A stretch of DNA of 64,000 bases from Chamaelirium japonicum (lineage: Eukaryota > Streptophyta > Magnoliopsida > Liliales > Melanthiaceae). The stretch's first letter is position 1. Each line of letters begins with the position of its first letter. The notes under the pieces are model-generated. The model ran no database searches, was not told where the DNA came from, and saw nothing but the letters and a program-made list of their open reading frames with translations. Below, one piece after another: positions 35,494 to 48,871 of this stretch. The position numbers and the translations under genes were made by a program. The stretch spans positions 68,441,744 through 68,505,743 of the forward strand of contig OX393550.1 in assembly GCA_947650365.1 (NCBI GenBank), read 5' to 3'.

Positions 35494-37778
35494 TGTGGTC
35501 GCGGAAAAAGATTCGGGTCGTCTTTATTGCGGATCACACGAGATTACAAATTTTCTTTGATCAGGAGATTGTGGGAGAGATCCTCTGGAGGGTCCCTTTG
35601 ATCCGCGTCTCCACGTGGTATTCGTGCGAGAGCTCTGAAGGGGTTGCCCAGGACAGAGGTCTTTACAGGGTGAGGGTTTTTGAGAGGCTAAGGAGTTTCT
35701 GCCGTTGATTTTGTCCCATCCGTGCTTCGCGCTTTCTCGGCTAGGGAGGCCTTGGGCTTCGTTCCTCGGTCTTCGTGTCTTCCTCGGTCCTTGCTTGACC
35801 TTGACGTCCTTGATCGTCGGTTCGCGGCGTCGATCGTGTTTTTGGCGTCAGCTTTGGCTTTAGCTTTCGGCTTTGGCGTAGCTTTGGCGTGGCTCTGGTG
35901 TTTGCTTTGCTTTGGCGCTTGCGCTTGAACGTAAGCGGGTAGAGGCTTGCGATGCTTTAGTTCTTCCGGACTTCGCGTCGTATCGGCTAGAACGTGCGGT
36001 GCTTTGCTCGTGACCGTCGTAGTTGCTTGGTTTTGGCACGTGCGTTGCTTTAGCGCGGGCTTTACCGGGGCATTTGCTTTGGCTTCTTGCATCGGCTTTG
36101 ACTTTAGCTTTGACTCGATCTTCTTCTCGAACGACTGGCGTTGCTTCTTCAAGGCTTCTTTCTTCTTCCGACTTCCTCGACGGTTGTGGCGTCGACTTGG
36201 CTTTTCGGTGGGGGTAGCACCGATCTTCGTGCGACGGTTGTAGTGTCGACTTTTGTTGATGAAGACGGCGGGGGTAGCACCGGCTTCAGCACGACGGTTG
36301 TAGCGTCGGCTTTTGGTTGACGAAGGCGGCAGGGGTATCACCGGCTTCAGGCTTTCTTCTCCCGGCTTTCTTCTACGTGCAAGGAGTTGATGCCTTTGTT
36401 GAAGACGACGGGTGTTGTCGGCTTCGATCTTCTTCTCCGGCCTTTGCGTATGGCATCTTCGGAGCTGATGAAGATCGTTGGAGCAATCGGGTGATGACAG
36501 CTCCGGGTCTTCTTCTCCAAGCTTTCTTCTTCGTGCGAGGAGTCGAAGCTTTGATCTTCGAGTGCAAGGTCTTCACGTTGATGAGGACTTGAAGGGTCAA
36601 GGACTCCCGTAGGATATGCTTGCCGTGCCTCGTGAAGCCTTCGGTCTTCAAGCGTTGGAGCTTCTTTGTAGCGCTCTTTCGTCTTCAGCTTTTCGGACCC
36701 TTGATGCCTTCCCCGACCCCTTCTATTTATAGGCAAAGGGGGCGGTTGGGGGAGATATTGCTGAAATCTTTTTGTTTCCTCCAATATCTCCCCTCATAAC
36801 CATCGAGATATTGTTCCTTTATTTGGGGAAACAAACCCGATTTCCTCCTTTTTAGTTGGAGTGGTTATGGGCTAGATGTGACTCGATCTTTAAAGATCGA
36901 GTTGTTATTCTTGTTGCACTTTTGGATCGGATGGCGACGCAACGTCATCTTGTCCGTTGGATCGAAGGATCGTCGCGGATCTACGGCTACGTAGACGTCC
37001 ACGCCACCTCCCCCCGCATCGAGGCGGTTTTGATTTCTTTTTCCTTTCTTTTTTTTTTCTTTTCTTTTTCTTTTTCTTTTCTTTTTCTTTTTCTTTTTCT
37101 TTTCTTTTTTTTTTCTTTTAGGGCCGGCCCCACCTCTCCATGAAGAGGGGGGCACGGTTTTCTAGAAGGGTCGGCCCCACCTCTCCATGAAGAGGGGGGC
37201 ACGGTTTTCTAGAAGGGCCGGCCCCACCTCTCCATGAAGAGGGGGGCACGGTTTTCTAGAAGGGGGGCCGGTGGGCCCCCCCCTCTTTGTGTCCGAGTTG
37301 CGGGTCCGGTGGGACCCGTTTGCTTTGGGTCGGGCCATGGCGCGCGAATTGAGTTCGCACGTGGGCCTAGTTCGCACGCGGGCCGTTGTGTGCGGGCCGA
37401 GTTTCACATACGGGCCGTTGTGTGCGGGCCGAGTTTCGCATACGGGCCGTTGTGTGCGGACCGAGTTTCGCATGCGAGCCGTTGTGTGCGGGCCGAGTTT
37501 CGCATGTGGGCCGTTGTGTGCGGGCCGAGTTTCGCATACGGGCCGTTGTGTGCGGGCCGAGTTTCGCATGCGGGCCGTTGTGTGCGGGCCGAGTTTCGCA
37601 TGTGGGCCGTTGTGTGCGGGCCCAAGTTGCATGAGCGAGTCGGGTTCGACCCGAAGGTCATCGAGTGCAAGCCCATTTTTTGTGTACAAATCGGGTTCGA
37701 CCCGAAGGCCGTTGGGTGCGGGCCTATTTTTTTGTGTAAAAATCGGGTTCGACCCGTGGGCTAATTTCGATGCCCACA
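35494..37778 (-). repeat. D 5' LTR (right copy)
   Basis: The LTR is 2285 bp and about 98.5-99 percent identical by eye to 20505-22792, with the same TATA box (36723-36732), pyrimidine tract, GGGCCGGCC units (37120-37265) and 32-bp array. The right-flanking ATGGC is the second half of the target duplication. Confidence 0.93.
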
Positions 37779-39770
37779 ATGGCATTCGTTGAAACGATTA
37801 CCTTCTTTTCCTCAGGATCATAGAATAGTCCACCTTTAGTCTCTTTGGGATACCCTACAAACAGACATGCTTTGGACTTTGGCTCCATCTTTTCCCTCTT
37901 GTCTATCTGCACATGTGCAGGACATCCCCATATTCTGAAATGTTGTAGTGTTGGCTTTTGCCTTGACCACAGTTCTCTAGGGGTCTGAGGCACTGATTTA
38001 GACGGAACGTGGTTCAGAACATATGCTGCTGTCTGAAAGGCATATCCCCAAAAGGTCATTGGTAAACAGGCATAACTCATCATGCTTCGAACCATGTCCA
38101 ACAAGGTTCGATTCCTTCTCTCAGAGACTCCATTCTGTTGTGGGGTACCTGGAGCAGTTAACTGGGATGTTATCCCATGCTCCACCAAATACTCAAGGAA
38201 CTCGTCAGATAGGTATTCACCTCCTCGATCAAATCGAAGGGCTTTTATACATTTACTTGTTTGCTTTTCTACTTCAGCCCTGAACTCTTTGAACATGTCA
38301 AAGGATTCCGACTTCCGATGCATAAGGTAAATGTAACCATATTTTGAGTAATCATCAGTAAAAATGATAAAGTACTCATGGACTCCTATCGCCTTGACGC
38401 TCATGGGTCCACATATATCTGAATGGATTAATTCCAATACCTCAGTAGCTCTCACTCCTTTGCCTTTGAAGGCCCTCTTGGTCATCTTGCCTTCCAGGCA
38501 GGATTCACAGGTGGGAAGGATCTTCGTAGGATATGTTTCCAGAAACCCGGCCTTTACCAACCTATGGATTCTGTCTAAGGCAATATGCCCAAGCCGTAAG
38601 TGCCACAATTGGGTTAAATTCTCCGAAGGTTTCTTACGCTTAGATGAATTAACATTAAATACTGAAGTTATTATGTTATCTTTTTCAAATTTAGGACTGA
38701 CTACATAGAGATGATTATGAACCATTCCTCTTATTATAAAAGTTTCATTCAGCTTAAACGACACACCAGAAGCATCAAAATAAACTGAATAACCTTCATT
38801 AACTAAAGAAGAAACAGAAATCAAGCTACGTCTTAAGGACGGTACATAAAAAACATCTATAAGTGTCAAAGTCTTATTATTCGAAAAACTAAAAATTAAC
38901 GTCTCCAATAACTTCAGCAGCAGTCACGGCCTCAGTCCCCATGCTTAAGGTCACCTCTCCATCAAGCAACCTTCTGCTTTCCCGAAACCCCTGAAGAGAG
39001 TTACAGGCATAGTTAGTGGATCCTGAATCCACAATCCAACTAGCAAAAGAACTATTACTTGAAAGAAATGATTCAACAACTAAGAGTTGTAGATTATCTT
39101 CACCAGCATTCTGAGGCTTCTTGCAGTCCTTCTTACAATAACCCTTCTGGCCACACCGGAAACACTTCATGCCCGGTTTCTTTGATTCTCCAGACCCAGA
39201 GGCCCCAGCAGAGTCCTGCACAAGCGCTGACTTAGGTTTCTTCTTATGTTTCTTGCCCTAAGGTTTACCAGACTTCTTAAAGGATCTGTGTTGCACGTGA
39301 AGTGCTTCGCCCTTCTGCTTGAAGCCATCCTCAGCTGCCTGGAGAGCTCCCAGAAGCTCTGCATTTGTCATAGCCAACTTGTTTAAATTAAAGTTGGTGA
39401 CAAAGCCTTCAAAGGCTCCAGACAGTGACGAGAGGAAGATGTCTGTCATCACCTCGCCATCTAGCACAATGTCCATGGTTGCTAGTTCGTTCTGGAACCC
39501 AAACATTTTCATCATGTGTTCCTGAACCAGCGTCCCATTGGACATCTTAGTGCCGACGAGTTTCTTGATGGTAAGGTATCGCGTAACGCGATTGTGACCT
39601 TCAAACATCTCCTTCAGATACAACATCATGTCAGAAGCGTCTGGCATCTCCTCGACCTGCTACTGCAGAGTTGTTTGCAAGGATGCTATAATATAGCATT
39701 TACATATTTCATTAGATTCCTTCCAGTCAGTGAAAGCCTTTAACTGTGCCTCTGTGGCATCGGGTCCTGG
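37779..39770 (-). mobile_element. C integrase, protease and gag C-terminal part
   Basis: On the minus strand, right to left, the gag domain (about 39260-39650: LSSLSGAFEGFVTNFNLNKL) is followed by a zinc-knuckle-like segment (CFRCGQKGYCKKDC, near 39150). A protease active site follows (SWIVDSGSTNYACNS, near 39040). Next is the GAG-pre-integrase finger (LWHLRLGHIALDRI, CESCLEGKMTKRAF). The last is the integrase core with its three acidic positions in ELIHSDICGPM, FTDDYSKYGYIYLM and QQNGVSERRNRTLLDMVRSM, then RELWSRQKPTLQHFRIWGCP. The integrase stretch (about 37780-38900) is a long open frame. Gag-PR-IN-RT-RNH order is copia. Confidence 0.92.
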
Positions 39771-39774
39771 TAAA

Positions 39775-40531
39775 TATGGATGCAAATTTTGGCAAGAAGT
39801 CTACAAACAGCGGGACCCACCGGCCCTGCCTGGTGGGCCCCCCAAAGACAACAGCGGGACCCACCGGCCTTGCCTGGTAGGCCCCCGAAGACAATAGCGG
39901 GACCCACCGGCCCTGCCTGGTGGGCCCCCAAAGACAACGGCGGGACCCACCGACCCTGCCTGGTGGGCCCACGAAGACTACCGCGGAACCCACCGGCCCT
40001 GCCTAGTGGGCCCAAGTGTCTGTGGAATCCCCCAGGAGACAGTAGCGGGGCCCACCAGCTTTACCTGGAGGATCCCCAGATACGACAGTAGAAATCACCA
40101 TTTGCCACCAGAAAATCCTATAAATAGCAGCCCTTCAAATGTAAATAGATCCGATTTCCAATTCTGATATCTGATTTTCAGAAACCAGAGCTCTGGATTT
40201 CAGTTTTTATCCCTTCTCCTCCTCTCTTCGAGCTTCTTCTTCTTGTCTTTGAAGAGATCAGAGAGGTTTCAGTGATACTCGGCCTGTCAAGATCACTTCG
40301 ATACAAGTGTTAGTGAATTCGGGTTGCTCCCTATAGCACGGAGACGTAGGCTTCGGCTGAACTCCGAGATCACCTCTAAGTGTCAACTCTCTCTGATTGC
40401 ATCTTTATCTGCTTGTGTATTGAGAACTGCAACTTCAATCAATCAATAGATCGAACAACGATCTTCGACTCGAACCTTCAATTGACTGGTGAGGCCGAGT
40501 CTTCGGGTCGGCACGAAGATTTTCTCCCACA
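39775..40531 (+). mobile_element. Solo LTR of the E/F gypsy family inside C gag
   Basis: The 757-bp sequence is collinear with the E LTR at 62781-63593. Shared parts are the ATGCAAATTTTGGC start, about six copies of a 43-44-bp unit (39808-40085), CTATAAATAG (40118-40127), the TGTTAGTGAATTCGGGTTGC and GTAGGCTTCGGCTGAACTC blocks, and the end CTCCCACA. Flanks GTAAA (39770-39774) and GCAAA (40532-40536) are a probable 5-bp target duplication. No internal region follows, so it is a solo LTR, the usual product of LTR-LTR recombination. Confidence 0.88.
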
Positions 40532-41162
40532 GCAAATCTGGCTCAGGATCATTCAAGGCTGTCATGTGTTTACCAATCCTTAAGACCAGGTACAAGTTGC
40601 GCTTCCAGTCCTCATAGTTGGGACCGGTAAGTTTGTGGTCATTTAGGATAGCGGACAGGGGGTCTAACTTGGTCATCTGAAAATAAAAGATTGAATAATG
40701 AGTATGCATGAAAACTTATTTTATGCATTTTTAAAACAAGCTAATTATATCCATATGTCAACGCTACCCTCAAGCGAAGCCATCTCTATGGATTAATTAA
40801 CCATGTATGTAAGATCTTGGAGTAAGCTACACCTGTCCGAGGGGGCAGTGTGCAGGTCTTCCGCTTACATGGGTCTTTCCCTTGACCCTATCCAAATCTG
40901 CCAACTACGGGCTTTGATGGACCATGGTTATCTTTTGACCAGTACCACGTGATCACCGTTGTCTTCGCAACGAATACCTCACGTGTACTTATGATGCTTA
41001 CCCACGAGCTTAGGCAATTACGGCACGGGAATTCTAACGGCCCCCACGAGGGTAAGTAAAGCCTGAACACTTGGCACCGTAACCGCCATATCCCGAAGGA
41101 AATTACTAAGTAGCTTGGCATAGAAAAACATAGCTCTCACCCGAGGGGGTTGTTGAGTTATG
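40532..41162 (-). mobile_element. C gag start and leader, left of A2
   Basis: On the minus strand gag begins near 40680 (MTKLDPLSAILNDHKLTGPN, YEDWKRNLYLVL), typical of copia gag. Upstream (40690-41162) is the leader. It matches the A1 leader at about 7930-8410 and ends at A2. TTATG at 41158-41162 is one half of the A2 target duplication. Confidence 0.85.
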
Positions 41163-43490
41163 TGTTGGAAATAAATCCATGGTAGAGGCCCACAGCGGAA
41201 GCAAAGTGAAGGTCCGAGGACCGTAGGCGGTGTGCGTTACATATCATAATTTTCATCGAAACGATCTATATATGCATGTATGAAACTACCATGGCAACTA
41301 CGCGAACCCCTAACGACGATCTAACGCAAAAGAACAATCTAGCATGTATGCATGTTCTAATTATGTTAGATCTACTTGTTAGAGATCATACCTGCGTGCG
41401 GAATCTTTCACCGCGACAAATTTCTTCTTTGTCGATGGAGACGGGCTACGGATCTGCTCGACATAGCTTCGGTGCAACGGCCATAACTTTTTGCTCCGAA
41501 CTCCGATTGGGCTAAAATTTGGACTGAAGGTAGCCAACTTCGAGACGCAACATTTGCAACAAATTTCACATCGTTTGGACTTCTGTAGCTCCCGGAATCA
41601 CAGAAACAATGCTGATTTTCTGTGCAGATTCTGGACAGCAAAAGGTTGCGGGAGACGCCTTCTAGTTCACCCGATCTCACACGATGCACAGCACCTCGTC
41701 GATGGATTTCTGAGTGCCTCCATACGACGAGCCTTCTCCTTCTACGAAACACCATGTGAGGAAGACGAGTCGCCATCCAATGGCGCAAGCAAGGGAGAGA
41801 GAGACGAGAGAGGAGATGCGAAGAGAGAAGAGGGGCTTCGGTTTTCCCATGGCTTGCATGGCCGGCCCTAGGGCTTGCCCTTGCATCTTATTTCGTGCCC
41901 CCTCTCTCTCCTTCTCATATATAGGGCCGGCCTATCCATATGGATAAGGACAGTATGGATAAGGATGATTGATTCAAATCTTATCCCTATATATCTCTTC
42001 TTTATCTCTATCATTTCCTTGTTTTCGAAAACGGTCAAAACCAGCCCGTTTTCTGCACCTCATAACCGGCCCCTTCATCGGAGGCAACAACCTCCCGAAA
42101 CTAATGGGGCCGGCCTTGACCAGTCTCTCAACACTTAGGGCCGGCCCCCTTAGTGCATAGTGACGCATGGTATGACCAAAACGCCCTTATGCCACTAGTT
42201 GGCCGTTCCTCGTGTATGAGACTTTGCAAGGCACACATAAGTGAAGTGCACCAGTGATTTCACTATTCTCTGAGGTTCCTGTAGGGTGCCCCTAGTGAAG
42301 TCAACTAGTCAACTCGCAATATGTCCCGGTGCATCGCACCCATGTGGCAAAGTCCACTTATGGCAAGGAATTGCTACATGTGTCTCTGCACTAACCTAGG
42401 GTTTCCCCTTAGTGCACACACGTAGCTACGCATCTACCATGCACTAGTGCGAAGCACTCACGGAGCGTATGCTTGGTCTTCTCGCTTCCTCTAACTACGT
42501 TCTGTGTTTCGAGGAGATGGTATAAGAACCATACATAATGTCGATAAGGTGGAACCTTCAGGGACCAGGGTTCATGGCTTCCAACTCAGACTCGATCGAC
42601 ACACTACCCGAGTGTACCATCGATCCTTGAGTCTGAGTTAACCTGCGTAGCCACCCAGAGTGCGACGCAGGCTGCACTCCAATTCCCCCGGACTTACTAT
42701 GTTCTCCCTTATACCCCTGCTCTCCGCTTAGTATGGTAAACCCGATGTCCCTCCACTTGGTGCCATAACGTAACTCGAGCGGTGGAGAATACCGTCAGAC
42801 TCGAGTGCTCATATGACTCGGTTCCTTCCAGGTTGACCATATACATCGTACCTCCGATTACTCTGACGAGCAACCGGATCCATCATCAGTCCAACTGATG
42901 ACCACCTGGCCAGGGTTTAATACGACGTAGGTCAGACCAAGGAACGCACCTCCCGTTAGGGGTGTGGATAGCCTGCAGGAGTGACACGCTGATGCAACGC
43001 CAGCCGGGTAACCCAGTACATCGTGGTTTTGGATCACTGCATCCGGATCCTCACACATTGGTGCGCCAAAGCACCACACAACTGGTTAGTCCACCAGACA
43101 TGGTTCCTCAGGGTTTATGACCGTTTTACCCTAAGCAGAAACACGGTTTAGTGCACCGATGTCTGCTCATCGATCTGTGCACCGTGTTGGTTCCGTTCGG
43201 CCACAGACACTGTGCCTGGTAATGATCGTGGTGGAGACACCCACGTTCTGTCATCCCAACAGCTTATCCTGATAGGGCTACCAACCCTTATCAGAGCTGC
43301 GAACGTATTTAGGTTACATAGGACCAGTCCCTTGAGTCTCCCACTCAAGTGGATTACCATGTAGCCATGGCTCTCTATTCTGTAATCAGAACACGTACTA
43401 AGGTACGTACCTAGATGCAATCTTATACTATCGACCATATATAGCTAAACTATAGGTTTTTACGAGATATAGATCTCACCAATTCTAACA
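41163..43490 (-). repeat. A2 3' LTR
   Basis: The LTR is 2328 bp (TGTTGGAAAT...CTAACA) and is followed by the ATCTCCCACTAGG polypurine tract as read on plus. A TATA-like CTATATATG (minus) is at 41916-41924 beside GGGCCGGCC. Confidence 0.93.
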
Positions 43491-46400
43491 ATCTCCCACT
43501 AGGTCTAACGAGGAATAACGGTGTTGAGCTCTGTAGCTTCTACATGCTGCCCAAAAGCCTTTACAGGAATTCCCTAAAGGAATTAACAATATTGTCTGTA
43601 GATTCCACCTCAGTACCGCTACTTGCATTTCCTCCTATAACTGTCAGATCAAGTTGAGTTTGTACTTGATGGGTTTCCCCTCACGGTGGTGCCTAGTCTC
43701 CTTGGACCTTGCTTACCGCTCTTCTGTTGTAACAACAGATAACTGAGCCTCTGGTATGTGTCCCAAGTTCTCAAAGAACTTCCTAAGTCTTACCACCTGA
43801 TATACTACCTCGCACGCAACAACGTGCTAAGCCTCTGTGGTAGAGTCTGTGATGCACTCTTGCTTCACACTCTACCAACAACCGCTTCTAATCCCAAAAT
43901 AAAAACAATTCCTGAAATTGATTCTCTGGAATGCACATCTGACACCAAAGTCAAACCTTGTGCATCCAATCGATATCAGGACCTGTGAAGTGCAAGCTAA
44001 CTCACAATCCTCACTTAATAAGGATTTCTAAGTATACCCTTCACTTTAGTCCAGTGATTTGGACCCGGGTTCGACTGAAACCGACCCATCATTCCTGCTG
44101 CGCAATAGATATCTAGCCTCGTAAACTGAATCTGGCTAGAATCTTATCTTCATGCGTAGCCTGTGACAGCAAGAGAACCTTGCTCTGGTAATCTTGAGTT
44201 ACCTTGATTCCCAGAACATAACTCGCCTCACTAGGGTCTTTCACATCGAATTGTGATGACTACAAACCTTTACCGTAAACAATATTCTTACATCATTTTC
44301 AATCAGTAGAATATCGTTAATGTAAAGTACTAAATACACCATTGTAGCTATTTCACCTTTCTTGTACCACTTTGGTTTATCCCCATTCTGATCAAATTCA
44401 TGTAAGCGGATTCCCTTGATCAAAATAGATATTCCAACCTGGATGCTTGCATCAGTCCATAAATAGACCTTTGCAACTTGCATCACATATCTTCCTGACC
44501 TACTGACACAAAGCCTGGGGCTGCTTCATCCAATGTCCTTTTTCAAATTCCCGTTAAGGAATAACTGTCTTGACATCCATCAACCAGATCTTCCAACTTT
44601 AATGGACTGTGATGAATTTAAGAGGATCCGATATAGACTTAGGCATAGCTACCAGTGAGATGGTTTTGACATAGTCAATCCCTTCTCCTTTGGCAACTAA
44701 TCTAGCTACTTAAGTCTTAATCAGGTGCTCTTCTTATACACCTTCTACACCCTGAAGGGTGATAGTGCTATAAGTGTCAAGATTGTTCCAAGGGATATTG
44801 ATGCAAATTTACCTCCATGGTCTTTTGTCAGTTAGAGCTGTCGATAGCTCCCACTACTTTTTCGTAGCTCTAGGGATCATCCTCCTGAAACTCTGGATTA
44901 ACTATCAAAGTTTCTCCATAGTATCTTTCAGGAGCTCTGATGGTCCCACAACGACGAGGCGGTGGTGGTACAAAGGAAGCTCCCACTAGTTCTTCGTAGC
45001 TCTAAGGATCATCCTCCTGAAACTTTGGATTAACTATCGAAGTTTCTCCATAGTATCTTTCAGGAGCTCTGATGGTCCCACAACGACGAAGTGGTGGTGG
45101 TACAAAAGTGAATCGTTTCTACAGTACCTGGTGTACTAGTTTCTTATATCATCTACTCCCACTACGTTTTCAGATGCGCACTCTCTACCAGTACCCAGTA
45201 GTTCACCCAGAACTACCTTACTGATAAACTTATGGTCTATAATATAATCCTGGTCTAGGTAGATGGTGTTCGTAGAAACGATTACATTCCAAACCTCAAG
45301 ATCATAGAACAGTCCACCTTATGCCTCCTAAGGGTAACCTACAAACAGATATACCTGGAACTACATCTCTATCTCATCCCTCTTGTCCCTTTGCACAAGT
45401 GCAGGACAACCCTATATCTCGAAACTCTATAGTGTCAGCTTTCGCTTAGACCATAGCTCTCTATAAGTCTGAGGCACTGATCTAGATGAGAGATAGTTTC
45501 AGATATAAGCTACTGTTTTAAGGTACAATCCCACCAAAGGTAGGTAGTACACTTGGCAATATTCATCATACTATAGACCATGTCAAACAGAGTCCGATTC
45601 CTTCTCTCGGAGACTTCATTCTGACGTGTCATCCTTGGAGAATTTAACTGGGAGATAATCCCATGCTCCTTTAGGATCCTATGGAACTCGTCCGATAGTG
45701 ACTTATTCCTTTGATTAAATCGAAGAGTCTTCTATTGTCTAGACGCTCTTGGAACCATAGACGTCAAAATTAACTGACCCCCATACCTTTTGTGGCCCTT
45801 TTAGTTATTATGTCTTCCAGATTACACTCAGAGGTTAGAAGGATCTCCGATGAATCTGTGAACAGAAACCCGGCCTTCTGTTATCTCTGAATTTATCTAA
45901 GGCAGAATATCTAAATCAGAGGGGTCACAAATGGGATAGCTTCTCCGAAAGATTTAGATGAATTTCAATTAGACGCTACAACTGTCATGAAATCTATTTC
46001 CGAATTAGGATTAAATACAAAGAGATTATTCTGATCTATTCCTCTAGTAATGAAGCTATCTATTCAGTTTAAGATACACACCAACGGTGCTGTCTAAAAC
46101 TAAAAACTTCATTTACCCGGGAGAAAACAGAACTATATTTCTAAAGATTAAAATCCATGTTTCGGAAAAACTAAGACAATCATATCTAACAGCTTCCGCA
46201 GCGGCTTATGGCATCAGTACCTATGTTAGGATTCCTTCACTATAAAGTAGCCTTCTCCTTTCCTTGAATCTCTGTAGATCCGAAGTCTACATTCCAAGAA
46301 GCATAAGAACTGCTACTAGATAGCGACTCAACTCCTAACATCCTGAGGCCATACTCAATCTTTAAATACCCCCTATGCTCGCCACAGTGGAAATACTTCC

Positions 46401-48871
46401 GTCCTTGGCGTTACCAGACTTAGGATTCCACATCAGTTTCTGCACTAGAATAGTTTTCGATCTCTTATAAGTTATTCCCTTAGGTTCTTCTAAAGAAGAC
46501 CTAGGTTAAGCACTAAAGGCATTGCCTTTAATCTTGATCCCATCCTTTTGTCTCTTAGAAATCTCCTTAGAAGTTCTGCGTTTGTCATTTCTAGCTTGTT
46601 AAAGCTAAAGTCTCTGACAACGCCTTTGAGTTTCCAGACAAGGATGCAAGACAGACGTCTTCCACCACCTCGTCATCTGGTACTATGTCTTTGGAATCTA
46701 GTTCGATCTGGAACTCAAGTATGTGTTCCCGAATAAACATACCCTCAGACATCTCGGTACCGACAAGTATCTTGGTGGATAAGCGATGAGTCTACCGACT
46801 TCGCCTAGCAGACATCTTATGCAAGTAAAACTTTATTAGAGAAGACCCGGCATATCTCTGACTCGCTTCTAAAGAGTTGTCCGCAAGTCTGCTATAACAT
46901 AGCACTTGCACATCTCCTTAGACTCTTGCTAGTCGTCATATGCCCTAGTAATATCTGGACCCGTTAGGTCTAGTACAGGGATATTTAGATTGGAAGCCAA
47001 TGTACGTTTACTACCCTAAGCATAAGCTAAAGATAGCGCTTCTGCTCTACGTAGTTAGAGACCCGATAACTGGTTCTCTTATGGGATAGCGGATAGGGGA
47101 ACTATATGGTTGAATGAAAAGGAATGCAAAATGACTTATTTTATGGATTTTTGAAAACAAGCTAATTATATCCAAATGTCAGCGCTACCCTCACAGTGAA
47201 GATACCTCTATGGATTAATTTAACCATGTATGTAAGATCTCAGAATAGGCTGCACCTGTCCGAGGGGGCAGTGTGCAGGTCATCCGCTTACACGGGTCTT
47301 TTCCTTGACCATATCCAAATCTGCCAACTAAGGGCTTTGATGAACCATGGTTATTTTTTGGCCAGTACCACATGATCACCATTGTCTTCGCAACGAATAC
47401 CTCATGTGTACTTCGGATGCTTAACCACGAGCCTAGGCAATTACGGAACGGAAGTTCTAACGGCCCCCACGAGGGTGAGTAAAAGCCTGAACCCTTGGCG
47501 CCGTAATCGCCATATCCCGAGGGAGATCACTAAGTAGCTTGGCATGGAAAAACACAGCTCTCACCCGAGGGGGTTGTTGAGTTATGCCCTCCCACCCGAG
47601 CACGAAGTGATTGGCCGTGGAGGCCAGAGGATCTCTAAAAGTCATCTCTTGCATCCCTTATTAAATTTGAGGGTTATTTAATGCAAGTATGAGTGTATAC
47701 TAAGGTCACGACAACCTATACACTAGACCCTGGTCATATCGTGCTCCCACTAGCGTTTCAAGCCTTTCGTGAAGCATTAATCGATCTCGGAATATCATAG
47801 TCCCTGCCTCCAGTGGATTTCTCCAATCAAGGGTCACATTACATATCCCAAGAACATCGATGCTTCGCAAACTTGGCTATCACACTAATACCCTGGAGCC
47901 TAACCTAAGGTCAGACTGAAAGGAAAGGTCTTCCACTACCATGGCGCCTTGCTTATAAATTTGACGAATGATGTCATAGTAGAATTCTAACTCATTCTAG
48001 GTTTCGATGCTTGCCAAATAGGCACACCCGACTAATCGGGTGTTGACCTAATGGGGGCATAACCAAATGTGAGGAATTCATGCTATCATCAAGGGTCAAT
48101 TAAATAATAGGCGTCACTAGTAGAATCCTATCCTAATAAGGTCGCTAGGACCCGAGGGGAAAGGGCATCCCTCTAACACAGATAATAAAATTATTGCATC
48201 GGGGTTCTCTACAGAAATATAAAGAACTACTGAAAGAAACAAGCACACAACTGAATCAAGTTCAGGGTCCGACCCCTGAACCTGACTGGCACAGCGCAGG
48301 CTCTCTGTCTCCTTCGCAAGGTCCTCGATCCGGTGCAAGCCTCTGTATACGATCTCCTGACGCTTTATGCCCTTTGCCATCATCGTGTACGCTTCGCCGG
48401 ATCGTCATCGTCCTCCAAGGTTCCGCTCGTCCTCCCGGTAGTGGATCTTCACGGCAAGTCCTCCTCTTCAATCTGTAACCAAAAATGATCTAGTACGCTT
48501 CGAGCAAGTGCTCGCTCGTACACAATTTCCTAGAACAAAAAGGAAAACAAACCTAATAACAAGCCAGGGAATCAAGGGTGGTCAACTTCCACCACTTGCC
48601 CGTCTATGGCTCTAAAACTATCCACACACAGAAGAAAAACATCCAGACAATATTTGCTAACACGGGGTCCGACCCCCGGTAGCAAGCAATCATATATCCA
48701 GAATAATTTTAGAAGCGGTGCCCTGCAAGAACGATTCATAGAACACACAAAAAATATACTATGCATGATCTTCTCGTAGAACCCCGATGGCGGCACATAC
48801 TATTCATGCGCGCACATGACGGTTTCATGAAAAACATGAAACGCACACCACTAGCGAACTCTGATACCAAT
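43491..48871 (-). mobile_element. A2 internal region
   Basis: The region is collinear with A1 4312-9704. Remnants of RNase H and RT lie near 43500-44700, of integrase near 45250-46000, and of gag near 46550-46800. The leader is at 47100-48850, and the primer site is adjacent to 48872. The 132-bp duplication lies at about 44844-45107. No intact coding frame was seen. Confidence 0.85.

Larger units (their letters stand above)
20505..37778 (-). mobile_element. Element D: Tat-lineage Ty3/gypsy element with an antisense gene-like unit
   Basis: D is 17,274 bp, with LTRs 20505-22792 and 35494-37778 (TGTGGTCGCGG...GCCCACA) and a perfect target duplication ATGGC at 20500-20504 and 37779-37783. On the minus strand the order is primer site (GATTTCTGGCACGCCCAG) beside the right LTR, gag, protease, RT, RNase H, second RNase H, integrase, then an antisense region and a polypurine tract (TTGAGGGGGCACT) beside the left LTR. 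By eye the LTRs differ at about 1-1.5 percent of sites, mostly C/T changes. That implies well under about a million years at a commonly assumed plant rate. The outline looks whole; the coding part has perhaps six to eight breaks. Confidence 0.93.
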
